Below are positions 41,305-48,829 of a stretch of DNA of 64,000 bases, piece after piece. Position numbers and translations under genes: made by a program. The stretch's first letter is position 1, and each line of letters opens with the position of its first letter. The notes below the pieces were generated by a model that saw only the letters and a list, made by a program, of their open reading frames with translations, was not told where the DNA came from and made no database searches. Source of the DNA: Hymenobacter canadensis (lineage in GTDB: Bacteria > Bacteroidota > Bacteroidia > Cytophagales > Hymenobacteraceae); contig NZ_CP114767.1 of NCBI RefSeq assembly GCF_027359925.1, forward strand, positions 4,328,501 through 4,392,500, read 5' to 3'.

Positions 41305-42018
41305 ATGAACATTCGTTACTCCTTGCTCGCCCTCTGCCTCAGTGCGCTGCCACTTACAGGCCATGCCCAGCACCTCGAAGCCATCGGCATAGGGGCCAGC
41401 TTCAATATCAGCCAGACACGGGCGCAGCAAGCCCGGATTCAGCTCGGTAAATACGATTTCCAGACTGGCGATGACAACTCCCGGCTCGACGATACCGGCA
41501 ACCGCTACAGCGTATTTGCCCGCTTCGGAATGGGCGAGAGCCGCCTGTTTGTGCAGCCGGAAGTGGCCTACACCTCGGTGCTCGGCAACCAGTCCAGCAT
41601 CACGTACTTTCAGCAGCCGGACTCGCCGTATCCCAACATTATGTACCTCTACCCGCGGCTGCGGCGCCTGGAAGTGGCGGCGCTGGCAGGCCTGCATGTG
41701 GGGCGCCGGCTGTACGTGCTGGCCGGGCCGGTGCTGGCCCGTTACCGCTCCGAAACTGGTGGCACGGCTACGGAAATTGAAGCGCTGCAGTCGGCTATCT
41801 ACGGGAGTGCCGTGCGCTACCAGGTGCTGGGGCAGCTGGGCCTGGGCGGGCAGTTCGGCCGCTTCGACCTGAATGCCCGCTACGAGCGCAGCCTGACGCC
41901 CTACTCGCGCGAATTCTCGTTTCAGGGCCAGACCTACGCGTACCGGCAGCGCTCCGGACAGGTGCTGTTCACGGCGGGCTTTCTGCTCCACGACCGGCAC
42001 CGACCCTGGCGCAGGTAG
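41305..42018 (+). CDS. Outer-membrane beta-barrel protein, 237 aa
   Basis: The start at 41305 gives MNIRYSLLALCLSALPLTGHAQ. The mature chain has barrel strands: ISQTRAQQARIQLGKYDF, RYSVFARFGMGESRLFVQPEVAY, RLEVAALAGLHVGRRLYVLAGPVLARY, YQVLGQLGLGGQFGRFDLNARYE and GQVLFTAGFLL. It resembles PorT-like or OmpW-sized barrels. It is the last gene of the sigma-factor block, likely a target or partner of that system. Confidence 0.78.
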   Translation: MNIRYSLLALCLSALPLTGHAQHLEAIGIGASFNISQTRAQQARIQLGKYDFQTGDDNSRLDDTGNRYSVFARFGMGESRLFVQPEVAYTSVLGNQSSITYFQQPDSPYPNIMYLYPRLRRLEVAALAGLHVGRRLYVLAGPVLARYRSETGGTATEIEALQSAIYGSAVRYQVLGQLGLGGQFGRFDLNARYERSLTPYSREFSFQGQTYAYRQRSGQVLFTAGFLLHDRHRPWRR

Positions 42019-42115
42019 CCGCCGGTAGATCTGCGGCTGAATGGCATTAAACTTAGGGTAATAGTTGGCGTCTATACAAGGAGCCCGGCCGCTAAACGGT
42101 TGGGGTTGAACTCCT

Positions 42116-42385
42116 ATGAAAAATCGCCTGAGAATTCCTGCGTTGTTGATTTTGCTGATGGTTGGCAGTCTGCTTACAGGCTGCGTTGCGTCGGCCCCAG
42201 CGGTGGTGACCGGGCCGCCGCGCCCCTACTACGACTCTTACTATCGCACGGCCCCCCGTTATTACCGCCCTGCGCGGGTGGTGGTGCGCCCGGCCCCTGT
42301 GATAGTGCGGCCCCGGCCCGTGATAGTGCGGCCGGCCCCGCGCTACTACCACGCCCGGCCGTATCGGGGCCGAATCCGCTATTAG
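42116..42385 (+). CDS. Small lipoprotein with Tyr/Pro/Arg-rich repeats, 89 aa
   Basis: MKNRLRIPALLILLMVGSLLTGC gives a lipobox LTGC. The mature part is made of repeated RPAPVIVRP, RPRPVIVRP and RYYRPARVVVRP units, strongly basic and aromatic. Such tails may bind the cell surface or polysaccharide, but nothing is proven. It ends at a clean terminator. Confidence 0.75.
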   Translation: MKNRLRIPALLILLMVGSLLTGCVASAPAVVTGPPRPYYDSYYRTAPRYYRPARVVVRPAPVIVRPRPVIVRPAPRYYHARPYRGRIRY

Positions 42386-42404
42386 CAGCTTCGCCGGAAA
42401 ATAG

Positions 42405-42437
42405 AAACGCCCGCTCATCTGATGAGCGGGCGTTTTC
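42405..42437 (+). terminator. Terminator, 15-bp perfect stem
   Basis: AAACGCCCGCTCATC pairs with GATGAGCGGGCGTTT around a single T; a TC tail follows. Also usable by the convergent gene at 42478. Confidence 0.85.
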
Positions 42438-42477
42438 TTATGGTCAGGTTACCGGCTGATGTGGCCTGTGTGGCTGC

Positions 42478-43050
42478 TTAGAACGTGAAGCGCAGGCTTA
42501 CGGCCGCATCGTTATAGAGGCCGGTGTAGCCGTCGAATACTTCGAAGTAGGGCTTGTAGTCGACGCCGACCACGAAGGGCAGATCGGGCATTTTGTACTC
42601 CAGGCCCAGAATCAGGTCGGCCCCGAACACCACGTAGCTACGGTCGTCGTTGACGTAGACCACGTAGTTGGGGCGGTACTTCTTGTTGTCGCGGTAGTAG
42701 AGGCGCTCCACGTAATAGTAGCGGCCTTTGTAAGCCCCGGCGTGAGCCCCGGCACCGTAGTAGAACTGCAGGCCTTTGATGTCGGTGAGGGGCAGGTGCT
42801 TTTCCAGCAGCACTGTGAGGCGGGCGCCTTTAGCGCGGTACTCGGTGGTGAGCAAGGCTTCCAGCGCCACGTTGTTTTTGCCGCTGATGAAGTGCTTGAA
42901 CGTACCGCCCGACGAATAGCCGCCGGCGCGCAAACCCAGGCCGTTTTGGTAACCACTGCCGCCGCCGCTACCCTTCTTGCTTTGCGCTGCCGCCAGGTTC
43001 AGAACCCCGGCCAGCAGCACCAGCAACACACTAAAAGACAAACGCTTCAT
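42478..43050 (-). CDS. Hypothetical outer-membrane protein, 190 aa
   Basis: The start at 43050 gives MKRLSFSVLLVLLAGVLNLAAAQ. The mature barrel includes YQNGLGLRAGGYSSGGTFKHF, NVALEALLTTEYRAKGARLTVLLEKHL, LQFYYGAGAHAGAYKGRYYYV, YVVFGADLILGLEYKMPDLPF and AAVSLRFTF at the C-terminus, which is the classic barrel end. No named family. A TACTTTTG box lies about 38 bases upstream. Confidence 0.75.
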   Translation of the reverse strand: MKRLSFSVLLVLLAGVLNLAAAQSKKGSGGGSGYQNGLGLRAGGYSSGGTFKHFISGKNNVALEALLTTEYRAKGARLTVLLEKHLPLTDIKGLQFYYGAGAHAGAYKGRYYYVERLYYRDNKKYRPNYVVYVNDDRSYVVFGADLILGLEYKMPDLPFVVGVDYKPYFEVFDGYTGLYNDAAVSLRFTF

Positions 43051-43087
43051 ACGTGAAAAATGAAAATGTACTAAGGTGATATTCCGG

Positions 43088-43095
43088 CAAAAGTA
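43088..43095 (-). promoter_or_regulatory. -7 promoter box (TACTTTTG)
   Basis: Exact TAnnTTTG match on the minus strand about 38 bases before the ATG at 43050. No clear -33 element. Confidence 0.4.
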
Positions 43096-43190
43096 CAAAT
43101 CATTTTTGCGCCGCTCACTATAACCAGCACAAAGTAGGTGGCGGCCTCGCGCCAGGCTCACGCCCACGGCTGGCCAGCGGGCCCGAAACG

Positions 43191-43859
43191 CTACCCAGCG
43201 GCCCGGCCCAGCGTAGCTACGGCGTCGGAGGTATGCACCTGAATGCCGGTGCCGTTCTGCTCGGCGGCGCGCAGCATGGCGCGGGCTACGGTGGCGGCGT
43301 CGATGGCGCGGTAGCGGCGGAGCGGGCCGCGCAGCACCGGCCGCAGCGTGCGCAGCAGCACGGCCCCCAGCCGCTCACCGGCGCGCTGCTCGCTCCGCTC
43401 GCCCAGCAGCAGCGAGGGCCGGAACAGGTGCACCGCCCGGAACGGCGTCTGGCGCACGGCCTGCTCCATTTCGCCCTTCACGCGGTTGTAGTAAACCCGC
43501 GACTTCTCATCGGCGCCCATAGCCGATACCACCAGCAGCTGCGCGGCAAAGTTGCCGGCCGTGAGGGCCGCCAGCTTCACCACGTACAGATAATCGACGG
43601 TGTAAAATGCTTTCTTGGAGCCGGCCTGGCGCATCGTGGTGCCCAGGCAGCAGTACACGTCGTCGGCAATCAACGCGAAGCGGTGCTCCTCCAGGTGGTC
43701 AAAATCGAGGAGGCGCTGCTCCAGCTTGGGATGCACGATGGGCAGCGGCCGCCGCCCCACGGCAATGACTTTGGCGTAGCGGTCGGAGGCCAGCAGCAGC
43801 GGCAGCAGCTGGCTACCGATCAGGCCGCTGGCTCCGGCAATAAGGGCGGTTTTCTGCAT
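43191..43859 (-). CDS. NAD(P)-binding Rossmann protein (HTATIP2/SDR-like), 222 aa
   Basis: From MQKTALIAGASGLIGSQLLPLL the GASGLIG nucleotide loop is at residues 9-15. Further features are VIAVGRRPLPIVHPKL, VYCCLGTTMRQAGSKKAFYTVDY (family CLGTT motif), LVVSAMGADEKSRVYYNRVKGEME and LFRPSLLLGER. This is the NAD(P)H-binding/HTATIP2 family of atypical short-chain dehydrogenases. Substrate unknown. Confidence 0.9.
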   Translation of the reverse strand: MQKTALIAGASGLIGSQLLPLLLASDRYAKVIAVGRRPLPIVHPKLEQRLLDFDHLEEHRFALIADDVYCCLGTTMRQAGSKKAFYTVDYLYVVKLAALTAGNFAAQLLVVSAMGADEKSRVYYNRVKGEMEQAVRQTPFRAVHLFRPSLLLGERSEQRAGERLGAVLLRTLRPVLRGPLRRYRAIDAATVARAMLRAAEQNGTGIQVHTSDAVATLGRAAG

Positions 43860-44108
43860 GAAAAGAGGAAAAGGCAACACCAGCCGGCCTGCTTCGGGGG
43901 CCGCGCCAGTACGTAAGACGACGGCCAGCCGCCAGGGGTTGTCTGGCAGTGGCGGCCAGCTGCCGGCCTGCGGCGGTTATTAGGCAATTCCTATTCGCCC
44001 GGAGAGCAGCTGTCATGCCAGGAAATTGCTATTGGGGGTATTGTTTATTGGTATAGTTATATCAGAGTGAAATGATGCAGGATGCGCGGCACCACACCTG
44101 AAACCGAA
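43860..44108. other. Intergenic stretch without a clear gene
   Basis: About 250 bases between the Rossmann gene and the terminator of the CvfB-like gene. It holds a partial inverted pair of TAGGCAATTCC and GGAAATTGCTA near 43981-44032 and an AT-rich tract at 44040-44070. No plausible reading frame or RNA gene was seen. Confidence 0.45.
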
Positions 44109-44169
44109 AAAGAGGAGGCGGGGAGCGGGCGGTACCTACGGATGCCTGCCTGTTCCCCGCCTCCTCTTT
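44109..44169 (-). terminator. Terminator of the CvfB-like gene
   Basis: A 16-bp perfect stem (44109-44124 with 44154-44169, AAAGAGGAGGCGGGGA) with an imperfectly paired 29-base interior; the minus-strand product ends CTCTTTTTCGG. Confidence 0.85.
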
Positions 44170-44214
44170 GGCTGATTTTCGTTTCGATGAAGAGCGCCAG
44201 CGGCTACTCCCGGG

Positions 44215-45054
44215 CTATTTGTCGGCCAGCAGTTGGGTGCTTTCGGGCTGGAGCTGCACCTGGCCGCGCTTGTAGAGCGTGCCGAGGGCCTTTTTGAACA
44301 CTTTTTTGCTCATGCCCAGGCGGCGGTAGATGTCGTCGGGCTCACTTTTGTCGCCGAGGGGCAGCAGGCCGTCGGGGGCTTTGCGCAGGGCTTCCAGCAG
44401 GGTGTCGGCGGCGGCCAGGGCTTCGTCGTAGCCGAGGCGCTGCAGGCTGAGGTCGAGCTTGCCGTCAGGGCGGATGACGCGCACGTAGCCGGTGTGCACG
44501 TCGCCGAGGCGCAGGGGCTTGAACACCTCGTTGTGGTAGAGCAGGCCCTGGTGGGTGCCATCCACGATTACCTTGAAGCCCATATCGGTTTCGGCGGCCA
44601 CAAACAGCTCGGCCGTGTCGCCGACTTTGCCGGGGTAGGGCTGGTCGCTGAGGAACCACTCCCATTTGGCCGAGGCCACAATCCGGTCGGTGGTTTCGTC
44701 GAGGTACACGAACACGGTTTCGCGCTGGCCGACGCGCAGGTCGTGGCGCTGGTTGCGGTAGGGCAGGAACAGGTCTTTTTCCAGGCCCCATTCCAGGAAA
44801 GCGCCGTTGGGCGTCACGTCGCGCACCGTCAGGGCCGCAAACTGGCCCACGGTGGCCAGCGGCTCCAGCGTGGTGGCAATCAGCCGGTCCTCGGAGTCGC
44901 GGTAGACGAATACGCGCAGCACGTCGCCGATTTCGGTGCCCTCGGGCACGTATTTGCGCGGGATGAGCAGGTCGCCGTCGTCGGAAGAAAGGTAGAGGCC
45001 GAAGTCGACGGCGCGGGCCACTTCCAGGTCGTTGTAATCACCGAGCGCGAGCAT
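44215..45054 (-). CDS. CvfB-like S1 RNA-binding protein, 279 aa
   Basis: Three tandem OB-fold/S1-type segments (about 1-65, 68-130, 140-215) followed by a winged-helix C-terminus (DDIYRRLGMSKKVFKKALGTLYKRG). Signatures include VDFGLYLSSDDGDLLIPRKYVPEG, PNGAFLEWGLEKDLFLPYRNQ, GFKVIVDGTHQGLLYHNEVF and RPDGKLDLSLQRLGY. In Staphylococcus, CvfB affects virulence regulation and binds RNA; its role here is unknown. The TAGCTTTG box 86 bases upstream would put AATTAAGAATT repeats in the leader. Confidence 0.92.
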   Translation of the reverse strand: MLALGDYNDLEVARAVDFGLYLSSDDGDLLIPRKYVPEGTEIGDVLRVFVYRDSEDRLIATTLEPLATVGQFAALTVRDVTPNGAFLEWGLEKDLFLPYRNQRHDLRVGQRETVFVYLDETTDRIVASAKWEWFLSDQPYPGKVGDTAELFVAAETDMGFKVIVDGTHQGLLYHNEVFKPLRLGDVHTGYVRVIRPDGKLDLSLQRLGYDEALAAADTLLEALRKAPDGLLPLGDKSEPDDIYRRLGMSKKVFKKALGTLYKRGQVQLQPESTQLLADK

Positions 45055-45065
45055 GGGGAGGCAAT

Positions 45066-45118
45066 TAAGAATTAAGAATTGAGAATTGAAAATGAGTGGA
45101 AGGAGCTTTACCGGCCAT
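45066..45118. repeat. AATTAAGAATTGAGAATTGA repeat tract in the leader of the CvfB-like gene
   Basis: Three tandem 8-mer-like units (ATTAAGAATTAAGAATTG, then AGAATTGAAAATGAG) with a partial inverted part CATTTTCAATCACTC downstream. This kind of repeat tract is seen in other bacterial genomes as a dispersed repeat. Confidence 0.6.
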
Positions 45119-45139
45119 TTTCAATCACTCCAGTAGGTG

Positions 45140-45147
45140 CAAAGCTA
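45140..45147 (-). promoter_or_regulatory. -7 promoter box (TAGCTTTG) for the CvfB-like gene
   Basis: Exact TAnnTTTG match on the minus strand about 86 bases before the ATG at 45054. Confidence 0.4.
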
Positions 45148-45209
45148 CGCAAAGCCGGCGCGGGCACGAAAAAGCCCTTGCTGCGTGGGGTAAAACAGCA
45201 AGGCAGGAG

Positions 45210-45758
45210 TTACTGCTTACGGTCGAAGCGGCCGTTGGTGATTGTGACTGTCTTGGTGCGGTCGAAGGTGCTGGCTGCTGTAAACTCGAACGTGCCAGCA
45301 GAAATAGGTCTGTTCATGTATGTCAAATGCACCTGCCCGGTGTGCCGGGCATCTGTGGTATATACTTCCCCGCTACTATTGCTAGTAGAGTAAGTAGCGT
45401 GGTCAAGAATATACAAAGGGTCTCCCTGCGGATAGTATTGGGTGTTTTGATTCAGCAGGTAGATACCCGCGACGCGCTTGCGAAGAAATAAAAGGATGCT
45501 TGCATTCTGACCGTTATGCTGCCCATTCAGTTCGACGTAGTACACGCTGTCGAAAGCAAAGCCGCCTGTTAGGGGCGGAATGGCCCTGGGGCCAAGCAGG
45601 CCGCCACTAGGCCAGCCTTTAGCCACGAAGGCTTTGCCATCGATGAGGCAGCCGCCTGTGTTCTGGCCCGTACGTGTGGCTTCCGGCAGCGCGTCTACTT
45701 CCTCCTTTTTGCAGGCGGTGAAAAGTAGGAGGGCGAGTAAGGTTAGGGGTATTTTCAT
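45210..45758 (-). CDS. Hypothetical lipoprotein, 182 aa, paralogue of the next gene
   Basis: MKIPLTLLALLLFTACKKEE gives lipobox FTAC. It shares with the neighbour at 45770 a CKKE start, LP(E/D)AT, GCLIDGKAF/GFLLDGQAW, a middle strand with YLLNQN, and the ending GTFEFT...TNGRFDRK/GTFDMT...TQGRFDLR. The DUF6252-like family assignment is tentative. Eleven bases separate the two genes, so they form one transcript and arose by tandem duplication. Confidence 0.8.
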   Translation of the reverse strand: MKIPLTLLALLLFTACKKEEVDALPEATRTGQNTGGCLIDGKAFVAKGWPSGGLLGPRAIPPLTGGFAFDSVYYVELNGQHNGQNASILLFLRKRVAGIYLLNQNTQYYPQGDPLYILDHATYSTSNSSGEVYTTDARHTGQVHLTYMNRPISAGTFEFTAASTFDRTKTVTITNGRFDRKQ

Positions 45759-45769
45759 AGCGTAATTCG

Positions 45770-46324
45770 TTAGAATCGTAAATCGAAGCGGCCTTGTGTG
45801 AGACGGTGGGTTTCAGGCCCAACTTCCTCCTTAACGGTCATGTCGAAGGTGCCGCTGACAATGTGCGCTACCGTATCGAAGCGGGTGACCGTAACAGTGC
45901 CGATGGCATCGGAGCCGGTGAGAAATATGCGGTCTGGTACAGGTTTGAACATCATAAGTCCCCCGTAAGCAGGGTTCCGTTCGCCGAGAATGATGTTGGC
46001 CGTTTGGTTGAGATGGTAGGTGCCTGCTCGTTGAATATCGGGTATAAACACCCCAGCCGACGTATCATCACTGTCACGGCTGAAGCCGACACGTAGCGTG
46101 CGGCCTGCTACTGTGCGCCGCCACGTAGCTGATACAGCCGGACCGGAACCAAACAACTTGCTAGCCTCCGGCAGCCACGCTTGACCATCAAGCAGGAAGC
46201 CCGCGCCGCCGCTGCCATTCTGGGTGGCGTCGGGCAGTTTCTCCAGTTCGGATTGCTCTTTCTTGCAGGCGCTGGCCAACAACACTAACGCAACGAAAAG
46301 GCAGGGCTTGCGGAAGTAGTACAT
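45770..46324 (-). CDS. Hypothetical lipoprotein, 184 aa, paralogue of the previous gene
   Basis: The start at 46324 gives MYYFRKPCLFVALVLLASACKKEQ, lipobox ASAC. The middle has RTLRVGFSRDSDD, VFIPDIQRAGTYHLNQTANIIL and YGGLMMFKPV, and the end SGTFDMTVKEEVGPETHRLTQGRF. It is the first gene of the pair. The fold is probably a small beta-sandwich; function unknown. Confidence 0.8.
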   Translation of the reverse strand: MYYFRKPCLFVALVLLASACKKEQSELEKLPDATQNGSGGAGFLLDGQAWLPEASKLFGSGPAVSATWRRTVAGRTLRVGFSRDSDDTSAGVFIPDIQRAGTYHLNQTANIILGERNPAYGGLMMFKPVPDRIFLTGSDAIGTVTVTRFDTVAHIVSGTFDMTVKEEVGPETHRLTQGRFDLRF

Positions 46325-46591
46325 AGTGATAGAAAATGCCAGATTCAACAGTAACGCATTGCCTCCCCAGTGCCATAAGTTGCTGGCAAGGCAGCAGCAA
46401 ACTCAGCACATCAGAGAGGCACGGTAAGGATACTGCGTTTCCAGTGCGTCTGGTGTTGGCTCCGCGAAAAGAATGTTCGGCAATCGGACTTTTAAAATCC
46501 AGGGATTTCGCCGCGTGCAGCCCGGAAGTTCCGGCGCCACCGCTACTCAGCGCCAGTCGGCCGGCACCCGGCCCGGACTTTACGATTGTGG

Positions 46592-48511
46592 CTACTCGTA
46601 GCGCACCACGCCGGGCTGGCCGAAGCTGAAGTCGCTGAAGTCGTAGTAGGAGCGGGAGCTTTCGTAGATGCTGAAGCCGTTGGGCGTGGCCAGCCCGCGT
46701 GGGTAGAAGCCCAGCAGCAGCTGAAACGTGCGAATCGGCAGGTACTCGTTGCGGAAGCGCAGGCCCGCCCCGAAGCCGGTGTAGGGCTTGTCGTGGAAAG
46801 GCAGCGTGCGGCCCGGGGTGCGCGTGTTCAGCCAGGCGGCATCGGCAAACACCAGCATGGCCAGCCGGAAGCCCAGAAACGAGACGGGCGTAAACACGGT
46901 GGTTTCGTAGTTGAGCACCACCCGGCTGGTGCCGCGCAGGTCGGTGGCCGGCGAGAAGCCCCGCAGGCCCCGGTCGCCGTTGATGGCCAGCAGCTGCTCG
47001 CCGGGGCGGCGGTTGAGGCCGATGGCGTTGCGGCTCCACAGGAAGTGCCGCCACTGGAAGTTGCCACGGTGGTAGAGTCGCGTGAAGTACAGCAGCTCGG
47101 TGCTCACGAGGCCCTGCTGCCAGTCGTTGGACGGCCGCCGCACAAACGAGCCAAACTCGCCGCTCATATACAGATAGCCGCCGCGCGGGCTGTAGCTGGC
47201 CGTGGAGGCGCGCACGCCATAGTAATGGCGGTTTTGCAGGCTGTTCATCTCGTAGCCCACGGTGGCGCTCAGCAGCGTGCCCGTCGGAATGTCCTCGGTG
47301 CGGCCGAAGCCGAACAGGTACTTGTCCTTGTAGTAGCGCCGCACGCTGTAGCCCACCGTGGCCAGCATGGCCCGGGCATCCACGTACTCGGGGGTGGGGC
47401 GGGCCGAGAAGCTGGTGCGCTGCAGCCGGGCCGCCACAATCAGGCGGGCCGGGTTGTCGTGGCCTAAATCGTAGGAGGGCAGGGGCAGGGAGCGGCCCAG
47501 CCACACGTCCTGGGTGTTGTAGCGGCGGGGCGTGTAGATGAGCGGCTGGCCTTCCGACGGCTGCTGGGGCGTGCCATCGGGGCGGGGCAGCACCAGGCCC
47601 TGGTCGTAGGCGTACACCGACAAGGCTCCGGCGTATTTGGTGTTGATGGAGTAGAAGCCCCGGCTGATGGTGAAGCCGCCGTACTTGTTTTCAAACTCGT
47701 TGCGGTAGCGCGCCTCGCCCGTCACGAAGTGGCGGAACGGCACCTGGTAGCTGCCCTCATAGCTCCAGGGCTGCGGCGAGCGGCTGCCGTACTGGTAGGA
47801 GTTGCGAAGCTGGTGCCCCAGCCCCAGAAAGTTCAGGTCGCGCAGCCCGATAACGCCCGCGCCCACGTCGCGCACCTCCCACGAGCCGCTGAGACTGAAC
47901 ACGTCCTTGGTCACGATTTCCACGTCCACGCTGTCGGCGGTGCTGGTGCGCTCGTTCACGAACACCCGCGCATCGAGCAGCTCCGGAGTCTGGCGCAGCA
48001 AACGCTCCGACTCGGCCAGGTCCTGCGGCTCCAGCTCCTCGCCCACCCGAAACAGCAGCACCTGCCGCACCCGCGTTCGGGACGTTTTGAGGTGCAGCGC
48101 GTTGCCGGTTTTCTCCAGAATGTTGCGCGGCACCCGCGTCGAGTCGGTGATGCTGTAGCCGAAGGCCGTGAGCGTGCGGATGTTGATTTTCCGCACGATT
48201 TTGTAGTTGTGCCGGTCGTACTGCCGGTCCAGCAAAGCGGCGTCGAGGCCGGCCTGGTCTTCGCGGCGGGGCGTGAAGTTGAACAGCGCCGACGCGGCCT
48301 TGCCGGCAATGGTTTTGCGGCGGGTATAGGCCTTTAGGCCGTTGAGCAGGCGTTCCTGGTCGAAGCGTCGGCGCAGCGAGTCGGGGCGAGTGCCGTTGGC
48401 GCGGCGCGAAGTGTCCACGGGAGCCACGGCGGTATTCTGGGCCACAGCCGGGCCGGCCAGGCTTAGCCAGCCCAGCACCAGTATCCCCCAAAAAAGCCCC
48501 CAACTTTTCAT
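46592..48511 (-). CDS. BamA/TamA-like outer-membrane barrel protein, 639 aa
   Basis: From the ATG at 48511 a signal peptide (MKSWGLFWGILVLGWLSLAGPAVAQ) is followed by a POTRA-like part (about 100-230: RQVLLFRVGEELEPQDLAESERLLRQTPELLDARVFV, DSVDVEIVTKDVFSL), then a C-terminal 16-strand-type barrel with YKTFEN, VRRYYKDKYLFGFGRTEDIPTG, RGTSRVVLNYETTVFTP and the YTGFGAGLRFRNEYLPIRTFQLLLGFYP end. It ends in Arg-Tyr-Glu, not the usual C-terminal Phe. Probably outer-membrane protein or lipid handling. It stands alone. Confidence 0.85.
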   Translation of the reverse strand: MKSWGLFWGILVLGWLSLAGPAVAQNTAVAPVDTSRRANGTRPDSLRRRFDQERLLNGLKAYTRRKTIAGKAASALFNFTPRREDQAGLDAALLDRQYDRHNYKIVRKINIRTLTAFGYSITDSTRVPRNILEKTGNALHLKTSRTRVRQVLLFRVGEELEPQDLAESERLLRQTPELLDARVFVNERTSTADSVDVEIVTKDVFSLSGSWEVRDVGAGVIGLRDLNFLGLGHQLRNSYQYGSRSPQPWSYEGSYQVPFRHFVTGEARYRNEFENKYGGFTISRGFYSINTKYAGALSVYAYDQGLVLPRPDGTPQQPSEGQPLIYTPRRYNTQDVWLGRSLPLPSYDLGHDNPARLIVAARLQRTSFSARPTPEYVDARAMLATVGYSVRRYYKDKYLFGFGRTEDIPTGTLLSATVGYEMNSLQNRHYYGVRASTASYSPRGGYLYMSGEFGSFVRRPSNDWQQGLVSTELLYFTRLYHRGNFQWRHFLWSRNAIGLNRRPGEQLLAINGDRGLRGFSPATDLRGTSRVVLNYETTVFTPVSFLGFRLAMLVFADAAWLNTRTPGRTLPFHDKPYTGFGAGLRFRNEYLPIRTFQLLLGFYPRGLATPNGFSIYESSRSYYDFSDFSFGQPGVVRYE

Positions 48512-48586
48512 GCGTGCAGCCGGCGGCGCTACCATGGCCGCCTGTGTGCAAGATACGCGGCTCACGCATGATTTCTGCAGCCCGCA

Positions 48587-48721
48587 TGTGGCACGGACTT
48601 CAGTTCGTAGCCCGAAGGCTGCGTGCCGCGCGGGGCCGTTAGCTGGTGCAATGGCAGAGCCGCGGCTGGTCGTTTGTGCTCCCTGTATGCGGTGAGGGCT
48701 ACGGACTGAAGTCCGTGCCAC
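48587..48721. repeat. Palindrome of the GGACTTCAGTCC family
   Basis: Arms 48587-48613 and 48696-48720 pair with one mismatch around an 82-base spacer. The right arm has a perfect ACGGACTGAAGTCCGT hairpin. The rest of the gap (48512-48829) holds the probable promoters of the two divergent genes and no ORF. Confidence 0.8.
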
Positions 48722-48829
48722 GGCGTACCGTAAATACTTCGTGTTACCGGAACATTTCTAATAAAATTAGTCTTTTGGATAGTGCGAATCAGCGCACAAG
48801 ATTCTATTTTTAAGCCTCGAAACTGCCCG

